64,000 nt of DNA from Otis tarda (taxonomy: Eukaryota > Chordata > Aves > Otidiformes > Otididae): the NCBI GenBank assembly GCA_026413225.1, contig CM048591.1, positions 38,967,803 through 39,031,802 on the forward strand. The letters run 5' to 3'. The first letter of the stretch is position 1. Every line of letters starts with the position of its first letter. The notes beneath the pieces are model-generated. The model was not told the origin of the DNA and did not search any database. It saw only the letters and a program-made list of their open reading frames with translations. Positions 11,319 to 22,182 of this stretch are shown here, in pieces. Position numbers and translations under genes: made by a program.

Positions 11319-14300
11319 CCTATTCACAAAGAAATAACTACTGAAATGTCTTTCCTGCCACTTCTGCCCATCAGCTATGAACCCTTTCTACCACAATGAA
11401 ATGCCTTGAATGTTGATTTTCCCATGTTTCAACGTGCATTTTCCATCAGTTTCTAAATATACTGCAAAACTTAGAGCAATAAATGATTTTCTGTCAGACT
11501 TTGTTGATAAAGGTGACTCTTTTCAGGATAGGATTTTAAAATGCCATTCTGTTTTGAGGTGCACAAAATGTATATTCTGCCCTGTTGAAGCGCATGGTAA
11601 AATCAGGCAGTTCTGGAAGCAGATTAAAAAAACAAGCTGAAGTCATGGCACTGTAGCTATGCCAGGGAAAACACCTTTTTCTACGTAATGTAATACCTAC
11701 ATTGATCTTTCCCTAGCCTGCTGCATCCAAATGAGTCAGATGAGCCTGAACAGCAGTAAGTGGTAAGCCTGTGCCTACCATCCTCATTATCCCACATCTT
11801 TTCACAGTTGAGTGCATGATTATACCGATCATGTCTGGGAGCAGCAGGAGGCTGCACCGGGAGTGGGTCAAAACCTCCCCAAGGGGCACCATTTTGCAGC
11901 CATACAAGCAGAGCAGGGTGGTGACAGTGGTGTTGGGGGCCACCCTGGCGAGGGTGGGCAGGCACAGTCAGATGACAAATCAGATGTATTGATTTCATGC
12001 AAGAAACTTTCAAAAGCCGACCTGCATCCTTTTCTAATATTAACTCCCAAAACAACATGTTCAGCTCTTGAACACTGATTAGGGAATGTCATGTAACAGA
12101 AACGCAAGTAATCTTGTTCTGATGCCACACTGGTATTCACAGAGAAAACAGCTACAGCTTAAATCTGCTTGCAGACAAAAGCTTGTTTGGGTAGAGATCT
12201 CTGAGCAGCTCATGAAAAGGAAATCTAACAGCCAAGTCAAAAAACTACATGAAATTCCAACAGACTTCTGCAATTATTGTTTCTGAAGCTATTTGTAGCT
12301 CTTCTGACACTTCTGAAATACTCTATTTCAAGTTTCCCTGAAAAACTGGAAGTACAAAAGTACAGTGGGATGTATTTTTCATTATACTTAGATGCTTTGC
12401 ACTCTGCTGGTAGACATGGTCACGAGGAAAAATATCAGAAGTCTTATGAAGAAGACGTTTTTTAAAATTTTCTAGTCAATTAATGTGGATCACAAGAAAT
12501 TAGAGTCATGTGTATGTTTTAGAGGAATTTATCCAAATCACTCTTGATCACTGAATCTATCCTGCTCAATCATTAGACAGAATGTTTTATTAAAACCTCA
12601 AAACCAGCTTTAAATTGTTACACATTAATTAAAATGCTGCCAAATTGATTTTTTTTGTTAGAAAAGGAAATATCTAGCAGCACTTCTACATATCCATATG
12701 CTCTGTTCTTTAGATCACTTCCGAAAATTTGTAGCCACCAGCATTTGGGAAGTTCATCTGAAGGTATTTGTATGTATATTTCTTCCAACAATAATGCTAC
12801 TTAGAATTAGATAATTCTACTTAGAATCATATTCTTGTCTTTATCCTAGCCGAAATGAATGTCTGACTGAATGGCTGTTAACAGAGCTGCTTTCTTTAAT
12901 ACCATCCAATACCCCACACTGCTGGCTACCTCTGACTGCTCACAGCACCTGCTATGCTGAGGAATGTGCACACTGCTCAGATAATTGCATTTGCTGCTTA
13001 GCTGTGGCTGCACTCAAGGGAGGAACTCCAGATTTACTTCTCAGTGCAACTCTTTATTGCTTATTTGTTCTAAAATGAGATTTAAAAAAAAAAACACTAA
13101 TTGTTGCATGTCTTGAAGTACTTATTTGGCTAGTAAGTGCAGCTGGAGCAGCCAAAGAGGGGTAAATGGAAGTTTTAGCCTGAACAGACTGGTTAAGGCA
13201 GGATATACTTGGGACCACTAAAATCCTGAGACTTTATAACTCCACAGCCGCCAATGTCCTATGTAAATCACAGTCCAGGTCCTCCTAAATACCATGTGCA
13301 CTTCAATGTACTCTACTATGCCAGATAACACTTGCACAAGCTATTATCACTCAGAGAACATAACATTCAACAGTGACTACTTTCCACTCCAAGGTTTCAT
13401 TGAATTTTTCAGAAAGTCTGTTTGCAAAGAACTTAGCTGGCGCAAGTGGCACAGCTCAAAACTCACCTTACCATGGCGCATGCCAGAGGAAGTGGAAAGG
13501 GTGTAATCGTCTTCAAGGACTCCTCTCTTTGGACTTTGACCATTGCATGTTTCTGGGGCAGACCTGTCTATATCTCATGAAGGCACAAGGATAATAACAA
13601 GCTCCACCACTGTGGTTCCTCTGCTGTCATGGCAAGTGGCAAACGCTATAAAACCAACAGCGACTTCTTTTTTTCTTTCATTTTCTTTTTTTTTTTTAAT
13701 TTTATTTTCAGGGAAATCTTAGAGTAAAGAGCACCAGAACCATGTTCCATCACAGTCAGGAGTTAGAAAGTAAAAACTTGAATGTGAAGTTTCAGCAAAA
13801 TAAGAAAGTCCTGAGGTAAAAAAAAAAGCAAATTCCGCAGAATGACCAAGGGCATGGTGCCTTTAGCCAGAGGAACCAGGCTATTCAGACTTCTCTCTTT
13901 CTCATTGCCTGTAAAATCAAGTGGACACAATTAAATGAAAGGCAGGAGTACAGGGAAGAACAGTGCAGAAATAGTCGATTCAATTACAAATTCTTCAGCC
14001 ACTGAATGAAAGCTTATTAATAGCACTGCCTGTAGTTCTCCAATGCACTCAATCAGTGCCTGCTCCTAGAGCTAATAATCCTGAGAGGACAAGGTCAAAC
14101 AAGATAAGCACACCAGCAGTCTTTATTGTAGTATTGTAGGAAAAGCCTAGTACTAGAAGAATAGAAAGAAAATTGTATTCCTGAAGGGGAAAAAAAAAAA
14201 AACAATAACATACTACTTAGAGTCTTTTCAGCTACTCGTACCAAACTTCTCATAAAACCCATTTGCCTCAGAGTTGTTATGAGAATATGAATATGAGTGA

Positions 14301-15230
14301 AAAGTTATTTTTAACTTCCATATACATTCAGCCTTAGTTTTGTGAGCTGATGTGCCAGAATGGATGCCAATTCGAATCAGCGATAACACTAGTCTTGAAA
14401 CATGAACATCCCTTCATTAGGAAATATTTGGAAACTATTAAGTCATTCTCTACTGACCTTTTGAACAGCTGCTGAACAGTGATAAGTTTTATTGTTTGGC
14501 AACCCTGGACATACTCATACACTAGATTAAAGTTTTAACAAGTTAACTGCACGCTAAGAGTTTCCTAGACTATTAATGATCTCTTGAGCCACAAATCCAG
14601 CGATTCATCTGATGAGAGAAATAAATATGTTTGTATCAATTAAACACAAAATAAACCGAGGATAAAATAAAATAAAATAAAATTATTTTAGAACAAAACA
14701 TGAAGGCCTGCAAAAATGCACATGTATGTACAAGCAAGAATGACTGGAAAAATACTATTATGCTCCAGCATTGGATACAAAAACTGAGGCTTGAAATATA
14801 TGCTTACAACTATAAAATCACATCCTCACTAAAACCAAAGCTATGAAGTTAAGCACCCTTGAAAGAAGGATTGCAGTATCAAAGATCCTTTGAAAAAATA
14901 TCCGTAAATGTAGCAGAGACTAAAGCTTGTCTTAAAATTACTATGATTTGAGCAAAATGCAAATCATCAGCTACTGAACAAACTACAGAAAACTACACCA
15001 TTATGACTTGCAAGTGAGCTTTTCTTCGCATAAGCTTTGGTAATTGCTGAAAGACAAAGGCAATTTTGCAAGAGCTTTTTCAGTTTACTCTTGTCCTTGT
15101 TCCTGCATATGGCAGCATTGTGTTGTCATTTATCAAGGGATGATCCTTGGGAAAAATACAGGCTCACGCTCCTGAGTGTAGACGACTCCAGCACCTCCAT
15201 GATAAAATGCCACAATCAAAGGTTTAATAT
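11319..15230. other. Unique stretch with a GC-richer patch
   Basis: No recognised gene. The part at about 11700-12075 is GC-richer and open in several frames on both strands (see findings). Simple-sequence tracts include poly(A) near 13083 and 14190, poly(T) near 13685, and (AAAAT)n at 14662-14683. The rest is A+T-rich unique DNA. Confidence 0.5.
14662..14683. repeat. (AAAAT)n microsatellite
   Basis: About four uninterrupted copies of a five-base A-rich unit, followed by ATTATTTTA. Confidence 0.85.
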
Positions 15231-15552
15231 CTAGAGGGGGCCTATAGGAAAGATGAGGAAAAACTCTTCAGTAGGGCCTGTTGTGACAGGACCAGGGGCA
15301 ATGGTTTTAAAATAGAGGGAGGTAGGATATTAGGAAAAAATTTTTTACAGTGAGTGTGGTGAGGCACTGGAACATGTTTCCCAGAGAGATGGTGGATGCC
15401 CCAGCCCTGGAAACATTCAAGGCCAGGTTGGATGTGGCTCTGAGCAACCTGGTCTAGTCGGGCATGTCCCTGCACCTTGCAGGGGGGTTGGACTAGATAA
15501 ACTTTGAAGGTCCCTTCCAACTCTAACCATTCTATGATTCTGTGATTCTATA
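15231..15552 (+). mobile_element. CR1 LINE 3'-end fragment
   Basis: Sense-orientation CR1 tail, from AGGGGGCCTATAGGAAAGAT through TGGATGTGGCTCTGAGCAAC and CTTGCAGGGGGGTTGGAC to the terminus CCATTCTATGATTCTGTGAT. The 5' part is missing. The reading frame of the ORF2 C-terminus is broken by stops and frameshifts, so the copy is older than the one at 62.2 kb. It has the CTCTAACCATTCT tail type. Confidence 0.95.
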
Positions 15553-17249
15553 TCAGGGATAGTCTTGGTACTCCAAACACTGGATTAGCCTTCCAGCCAT
15601 CCCCAAGAGGAGGTGAGGCAGCTGAGCACAAGGCATGGGAAAAACTTTATTTTCTTTTCCTCCTAATGTTTCTTAATGCTTTGGAGGTTTCAGTATCCAC
15701 TTTCTGTACCTAACAGGCCATGTTGCACAGTCCTGGCAAAGGGCACTGGGACAAATTCTGGGACAGAATATGACAGTTTTATTAGCACATACTTGTTTTT
15801 ATGTGATACAACACTCACTCATTAATTTCAACTCTCCACATACATACACATATATCTATCAAATTATATTGATTGACTTAATTAATACTCCTAAGTTCTG
15901 CAGAAGTAGAGAAAGATTATTAGTTTATTATTTCTGTCATTCTTTGACTATCACCATAATGAAAAGTGTCAGGAAGGAGCCTTCATACATCTTCAAAACA
16001 TATCACTCCATTTGTAAAAATATGCAAAACTAGAAACATCGGCAGTGCTGATGAATGATATGTCATATCTCTAGCTTCTAGACAGACAGATGTAGGCAAA
16101 CAGATAGACAGATGATACACAGATAGATCGATAGATAGATAGAGCGATCGATAGATCGATAGATAGATAGATCGATTGATAGATAGATAGATAGATGGAT
16201 AGATGGATAGATAGATATATAGAGATTTTGTTAGACTATTTGGATTACAATACACTGTGAGAAACTCCAGGCTGTGAAGATCCCTCCTGAGAAGCTGCAG
16301 TTTGAGCTGCTATCAGCAGATGGCAATGCAAGTGAGCCAGTCGCACCTTAAAGCAAGGGCTCCATTCACAACAAAACCTGCAGTCAAACAAAAATCACTA
16401 TCTCCTTACTTAAGAAAGCAGAAGGCCACCTGACAGATGTTTTGCTTAGAAGCAGCAAAGGAGAGAGCACGAAATTAAACCACATTAATCTTGCACCATG
16501 TATGTCAGTTACATCCCTACTTTTCATGACCTATTATATTTAAACTGATCAACGACGTGGGTGGCAGAGATAAAATATGATTCTTTGTCAATTTGGCTGT
16601 GACATAAACAATATTCTTTTCTGTTTCACTGTCTTTGTATGGCTTAAGTGAAACAAGTTCAGAACAACACCCAGACAGCAGCTCACTAGAGGAGATAAAG
16701 GTTCTGAAGATAGTCCACTTCTGGTATTACACACAAACCTCATTTGTTTGGCTGCTAACAGTAAATGGATGCTGACATGCACAAAATACACCATGCAACA
16801 ATACGGACTAGAAAGAAAAGCAAGAAGATATATATGCTTTATACCATCTCTTTCTCCATATGGAAGAAAAAGCGGGTTTAGAAATACAATTCTATCTCCA
16901 CAAATTCAGAAAGCACGTGAATCAAAAACCTTAATGTGGCTGCAAGTGTTAAACCTCATGAACCTATCCTTAAAGGAACTATATGTACCAACAATCTGGT
17001 ACAGAGAAGACAGACATAAATAGAGAGACAGGTAGGTAGACAAGGGTAAACAAATATTTTAAAATATATTGACCTTGCCATTCACATGTCTCTTCTTCTT
17101 AAATAAAGTCCAGTTTTTCCTCTAATAATCAGTCACATAAATTTATTTACCTGTATAATCCCTCCAAATCTATGACTATTACTCCCATCTTCACCCTCAC
17201 ATCTGAAGATTTCTATTCATGTATATAGAGATATATAAGGAATAAGCCA
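15553..17249. other. Unique stretch holding a GATA microsatellite
   Basis: Apart from the tetranucleotide repeat at 16081-16224 this is unique A+T-rich DNA with no recognised gene. Apparent Tyr/Ile/Ser-rich open frames near 15983-16255 are read-throughs of the microsatellite. Confidence 0.5.
16081..16224. repeat. Compound GATA/GATC/GACA tetranucleotide microsatellite
   Basis: Starts as GACAGACAGA and becomes interrupted (GATA)n with repeated GATC and GATG variants (for example GATCGATAGATAGATAG), ending ATAGATATATAGAG. About 140 bp in all, with the purest part at 16121-16220. GATC variants recur at irregular intervals, suggesting several rounds of slippage after point mutation. Confidence 0.95.
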
Positions 17250-19085
17250 AAGGGGCTAGAAGCTTTGGCCCAGTCACAGAGTTATGACATTGTTGGCATA
17301 AGCAAAGCATGGTGAGATGAGTCTTGTGACTGGGGTGCCATGATGGATGGTTATAGGCACTTCAGGAGGGAAAGGCAGGGCAGGCGAGATGCAAGAGCTG
17401 GCACTGTACGTAAGGGAGGGATCAGATTGTATGGCGCTTGCAGCTGGAATGACATGTTTGAGAGCCTCTGGGTAAAGATGAAGGTGAAAGCAAATAAAGC
17501 GAATGTTGTTGTGGGAGTCTACCATTGAACACTCAGACAGGACAATGACACCAACGAATTATTCTACAAGGAATTAAGGAATATCTCTAGATCAACTGCC
17601 TTTGTCTTTATGGGTGATTTTAACTTCTCAGACATCAACTGGGAATATCATCCTAGACAAATAGGTCCAGGAAATTTCTGAAGCATGTTGAACATAAGTT
17701 CTGGGTGCAGGCACTAGGGGAGCCAACAAGGAAAGATGCTCTCTTAGATTTGTTGTTTGTAAACAGAGAGGGACTCACGGGCAAAGTCATGATTCATGGC
17801 TGTCTTGGTCACAGTCCCCAAGAAATAGTTCAGTTTCCTATCGTTGGCAACAGGAGAAAAACTGCCAGCAAAACTTCAACCCTGGATATGGGGAGAAAGA
17901 GCTAGTTAGTAAGGTCTCCTGTGAATCTGCTTTTTGAAGGTATTGGGGTCCATGAACGCTGCTCACTTTTTAAGAGCCATCTCTTAAAAGCACAGCAGCA
18001 GGCAATTACAAAGTGTTGGAAGTCAAGCAAGCAAGGCAGAAGGCCAGCTTGGCTCAGCAAGGATCTTCTTCTAGAACTTAAGCAGAAAAGGAAGGAGTAT
18101 AGATGTTGGAAGCAAAGACAGACAACACAGGAGTACTACAGAGATGCTGTTCACTGCTGTAGGGAGAAAAATTTGTGTGGCTAAAGCCACAGAAGAACGT
18201 GACTGGGGGAAGATGATAAAATTCCAGCCAATCCTTAACTTGTTCAAGACTTGCTTGTCCAGCTGGATGCACATAATTCTGTGAGGCTCGACAGGATTCA
18301 GCCCAGGATACTGAAAGAGTTGGCCATTATTTTTCAATGGTCTTAGGTATGTGGAGAGGTCCCAGTAAACTGGAAGCTGGAACATTGTCCCAGTTTTCAA
18401 GAAAGGAAAGAAGGAAGACCCTGGCAATTACAGGTCTGTCAGTCTCACTTCAGTGCCTGGTAAAATGATGGAGAAGGTTATTCTGGGAGTTACTGAAAAC
18501 TGAGAGACCACACAGTCATTGGTCATAGCCAGCATGGGTTCATGAGGGCAAAGTCTTGCTCAACCAACTTTGTGTTTTATGACAAAGGCACCCATCTGGT
18601 TGATAAAGGGAAGCCAGTAGATGTGGGGTTTTCACATTTTAGCAAAGCTTTTGATGATGTCTCTTACAGTACTCTTCCGGCCAAAATGTCCGGCACACAG
18701 TTAGACATCTCCATAATATGTTGGGTGAGCAATTGGCTGATGGGTCGAGCTTAAACAGGTATAGCAAATGGGGTTACATCAGGTTGGTGGCCAGTCACCA
18801 GCAGGGCTCCTCAGGGCTTGATTTTAGGGCCAGTGCTCTTCAATGTTTTTATAAATTACCTGGACACAAGAATCAAATGTACATTAAGTAAGTTTGCTCA
18901 AGATACTAAACTAGGAGGAGCTGTGGACTCCCTTAAGGCTACAGAGGCCTTACAGAGAGATCTGGACGGACTAGAGGGAGCTGGATAATCACCAACCGTA
19001 TGAAATTTAACAAAAGCAAGTGCAGGATTCTCCACCTGGGACAGGAAAATCATGGTTATATAGACAAATTGGGGGATGAGAGGCC
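17250..19085 (+). mobile_element. Long, decayed CR1 LINE body (endonuclease to reverse transcriptase, no 3' end)
   Basis: Starts near CTAGAAGCTTTGGCCCAGTC and runs through recognisable CR1 ORF2 sequence. The endonuclease part has GGTGATTTTAAC (GDFN) at 17611-17622. The linker includes GRRPAWLSKDLLLELKQ at about 18030. The reverse-transcriptase part runs about 18270-18975. The 5' end and the usual 3' tail are both missing, and some of the region between endonuclease and RT appears deleted around 18180-18270. Sequence similarity fades after the phrase translating as IDKLGDERP near 19080. CR1 copies normally keep their 3' ends, so the loss here needs a later deletion or rearrangement. Confidence 0.9.
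17282..18978 (+). pseudogene. CR1 ORF2 endonuclease/reverse-transcriptase pseudogene
   Basis: ORF2 of an active CR1 encodes an apurinic-like endonuclease and a reverse transcriptase used for target-primed reverse transcription. Here the protein is in pieces across frames with several stops. Visible are YDIVGIS at the endonuclease start, ANKANVVVGVYH, the catalytic-type GDFNFSDINWEYH segment, LGEPTRKDALLDLLFVNREG, then RT pieces including a SKAFDDVSYSTLPAKM segment, APQGLILGPVLFNVF (template-gripping motif) and LSKFAQDTKLGG. The last should be FADD, so one catalytic aspartate is replaced by glutamine. No function is possible. Confidence 0.9.
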
Positions 19086-19442
19086 CAGCCGAGTCCACTG
19101 GACAAAGGGGAAACTACTTCTAGCAGCTTCTCAGAGAAGCTGCCACTGTAGCCCCCTCCCCACTAAACAAAACCAACAGAATTATCTATTTTTCTGTGCT
19201 GAATATATTTGAGAGTGACTCTGGCCTGCTGCATGGAGGACTGCTACTGTTTGGAAGATTTGTATCTAGTATCAAAATGCTGGGTGACTTTAGGCAGAAC
19301 ATCTCACCTTTCTGTGGTCTTACTTGAGACCTAGCAGTAGAAAAGTGCACCTGTACAAACTATGTTGTAGTACACAAGCTATATCCAGCATTCCTCCTGG
19401 AGAATTTGCAGCCTGGTTACACTGGTGCAGGGTGAGTAAAAT
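19086..19442. other. Spacer between converging CR1 copies
   Basis: About 357 bp without clear similarity to either neighbouring CR1. It may contain diverged CR1 sequence at its left edge. No coding signal. Confidence 0.4.
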
Positions 19443-19718
19443 AATCATAGAATCATAGAATGGTTAGGGTTGGAAGGGACCTTCAAAGGTCATCTAGTCC
19501 AACCCCCCTGCAAGGAGCAGGGACATCCCCAACTAGATCAGGTTGCTCAGAGCCTCATCCAGCCTGGCCTTGAATGTTTCCGGGGATGGGGCTTTCACCA
19601 CCTCTCTGGGCAACTTGTTCCAGTGTTCTACAACTCTCATTAGAAAAGTTTTTTTCCTAATATCTAATCTAAATCCACCTCCCTCTATTTTAAAACCATT
19701 ACCCCTCATCCTATCACA
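19443..19718 (-). mobile_element. CR1 LINE 3'-end fragment
   Basis: Inverted tail starting TCATAGAATCATAGAATGG, then GGGTTGGAAGGGACCTTCAA and CAAGGAGCAGGGACATCCCC. It runs back into the ORF2 C-terminus as far as the reverse complement of TGTGATAGGATGAGGGGTAA. It resembles the copy at 62212-62703 very closely over its whole length. It is 5'-truncated and retains few mutations. Confidence 0.95.
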
Positions 19719-21135
19719 GAATCCTGGAGTCCTTTTGTTTCTTCTTTTATTTCTACTTCTGCATCTTCTATTTATATTTCACTGTGGTTTTTTTAGGAAT
19801 TAACTGAAGCATACTGTGAGCATGAAATGAAAGCTTCAGAAAGTGTAGCCACATCCTCATGGTCTGTGAAGCGCCATTGTCAACCAGAGCCAGCAGACTG
19901 CAATAGAGGTTGCCCAGGTGACTAGTGGACACCCTGGTTCAGGTGAACATTGAAGCACATGCTTACCCTGAAGCATGTGAGCAGTCTCACCCAGGAAAAC
20001 AGTTAGCCATTAGCAGTTCAAGTGAATAATCTTGCTCCTACTTACCAAACGGCATAAGCATGAGGTGTTTGACTGTCAGCCAAGACAATGGCAAACCCTT
20101 GTGAAGAACAGACCGTGTCAAAGTCAGTGACTAGGGATCAGCTATACCACACGCTCCAAGAGAGCCCAAATCAGACTGTGGAGGTTTGCAGTCTTCCCAC
20201 AGACAGCAGGGCACTATTGCCATTCACTATTTCATTATTCCGGTTTTGGACATGTAACTCCATTGAAAATTAGTTTCAAACCTATAAAAGTGATGTAATT
20301 CAACAGTGAGCAAATTTCAAATGTTTTATTGGAATTATTTTTTCCCTATCTTAACATTTTACTCAGTTAGAATGAATAATAAACCTAATAAAATGTCTCT
20401 CTTACCTTCTTTTCAGCTTATTCTTTTATAAGAGAGTAGTCTCTCCTTTGCTTCTTTGGTTTTCACTCCTTTTTCTCGCCCTTATAATTTAATTTTTAAA
20501 AATACTACACAGATCACACATTTTCACCCAAAAAGACAGATTTTTGATAAGATGAAATATGAATAGATTTCATTATTGAAAGATCTGATGAAATTGTACA
20601 GTAGAGCCTGTTCAATCATAAAATGCACCAGGGGAATCTTGCAAATTTGTAGTGCTGCGTTTTATGTATAAGGCCTACTGCATTTGTTCAGGCAGAACAA
20701 TGGACACTGACAGACAAATAACCAAAAAAGAATATCAGTATATCAGATGATATTCACAGCTAGAATTTTAAACTGAGCCACACTAATGCAAAAGCTGCTT
20801 TGGTTCTAATATGCTACTTTTTCATTAAAGTAAAAATTTCATTGGCATAATTATGTAATGCAAATGAGAAAAAAAAATCATACAAAATTCCATTTTTGTG
20901 GATGACACTGTTTACATGCTGTGGGTATAGATGTCATTCAAATTTCAGTATCTATATCAATGAACTAACATGATCAGTTTATCTCCCTAGGTTCTTTCTG
21001 AAGGAAAGAGAGAACAGAAATGGCCCTCCATAAGCAGATGCCTTATTGCTTTGCTCTGAGTTGGTCAGACTTAGTATAACTATGGGTGATTGTTTCTCTA
21101 CTAATTTGTTTTTCACTAACCATTTGTATTTGGTT
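19719..21135. other. Unique A+T-rich stretch
   Basis: No gene. It contains a homeodomain/octamer-like cluster at 20841-20870 (see findings). Otherwise nothing recognised. Confidence 0.5.
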
Positions 21136-21491
21136 TGCATGGCAAGGTTTTGTTAGCAGGGGGGCTACAGAGGTGGCTTCTGTGGAGATGCCAGAAGCCT
21201 CTCCCATGTTCAACAGAGCTAGTGCCAGCTGACTCCAAGATGGACCCACCGCTGGCCAAGGCTGAGCTCATCAGCGATGGTGGTAGTGCCTCTAGGATAA
21301 TGTATTTAGAAAGGCAGGAAAAAGAGCCTGCATAACAATAGGAGATGGAGCGAGTTGTGAGAATATGTGAGAGGAACAACTCTGCAGACGCCAAGGTCAG
21401 TGAAGAAGGAGGGGGAGGAGTAATGTTGCTCCTGGAGATTCCCCTGCAGCCCATGGTGCAGCCCATGGTGAGGCTGGCTGTGCCCCTGCAG

Positions 21492-21800
21492 CCCATGGAG
21501 ACCCATGGAGGAGCAGAGATCCACCTGCAGCCCGTGGAGGACCTCACGCTGGGGCAGGAGGATGCCTGAAAGAGGCTGTGGCCCATGGAGGGCCTGTGCT
21601 GGAGCAGGTCTGCTGGCAGGTCTTGTCACCCCGTGGGAGACCCACACTGGAGCAGCCTTTTTCTGAAACACTGAACCCATGGAAAGGACCCACGCCGGAG
21701 TGGTTTGTGAAGAACTGCAGCCCATGGGAAGGACTCATGTTGGAGAAGTTCATGGAGGACTGTGTCCCATGGGAGGGACCCCACAATGGAGCAGGGGAAG
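21492..21800 (+). repeat. Minisatellite of about 45-bp units inside the LTR
   Basis: Imperfect units each begin CCC(A/G)TGG. Starts fall at 21492, 21531, 21582, 21630, 21676, 21721 and 21766, giving spacings of 39, 51, 48, 46, 45 and 45. The typical unit reads as CCCATGGGAAGGACCCACGC followed by a GGAGCAG-like block. The last units are an exact multiple of three, so one plus-strand frame stays open (21578-21961) with a 15-residue pattern PWEG...LEKF...C. The opposite strand is open too. It is low-complexity LTR sequence, not a gene. Confidence 0.85.
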
Positions 21801-21993
21801 AGTGTGAGGAGGAAGGAGCAGCAGAGACAATGGGTGATGAACTGACTGCAACCCCCATTCCCCATCCCTCTGTGCTGCTCAGTGCAGAAGGTGGAGAATT
21901 CAGGAGTGAAGCTGAACCTGGGAAGAAGGGAGTGGTGGGAAGAAGGTGTTTTAAGATTTAGTTTTATTTGCTTCCTACTCTGATTTGATTGGT

Positions 21994-21999
21994 AATAAA
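21994..21999 (+). promoter_or_regulatory. LTR polyadenylation signal AATAAA
   Basis: Canonical hexamer about 190 bp before the LTR 3' end. The equivalent position in the LTR at 33.7 kb has two overlapping copies (34538-34547). It would mark the end of R in a full provirus. Confidence 0.6.
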
Positions 22000-22182
22000 T
22001 TAAACTAATTTCCCCAAGCTGAGTCTGTTTTGCCCATGACAATAATTGGTGAGTGATCTCTTCCTGCCTTTATCTCCACCGATGAGCCCTTCGGTTTTTT
22101 CTCTCCTCCGTCCAGCTGAGGAGAGAAGTGATAGAGAGGCTTTGGTGGGAACCTGGCATCCAGCCAGGGTCAACCCACCGCA

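Larger units (their letters stand above)
21136..22182 (+). mobile_element. Solo LTR of an avian endogenous retrovirus (same family as 33661-34727)
   Basis: About 1.05 kb that aligns in order with the LTR at 33.7 kb. Shared blocks are GGTTTTGTT near the start, CAGACGCCAAG, GTGAAGAAGGAGGGGGAGGA, GAGCAGAGATCCACCTGCAG, CATGGAGGGCCTGTGCTGG, the AATAAA-containing segment (21994-21999) and TGAGTCTGTTTTGCCCATGA near the end. There is no gag, pol or env on either side, so it is a solo LTR left by recombination. The left edge is uncertain by a few bases (TGCATGG or TGGCAAGG). I see no matching 5-bp target duplication (TGGTT before, CCATT after), so this copy is older than its relative. Confidence 0.85.

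Noticed and set aside
16081-16224. Array that could be mistaken for a CRISPR-like repeat array or a Tyr/Ile-rich gene
   Set aside because: Units are four bases long with no spacers, so it is a microsatellite. The open frame is a by-product of the repeat.
21116-22042. Open frames of 104-156 codons on both strands
   Set aside because: They lie inside a solo LTR and stay open because of the roughly 45-bp repeat units. They contain no retroviral protein motif.
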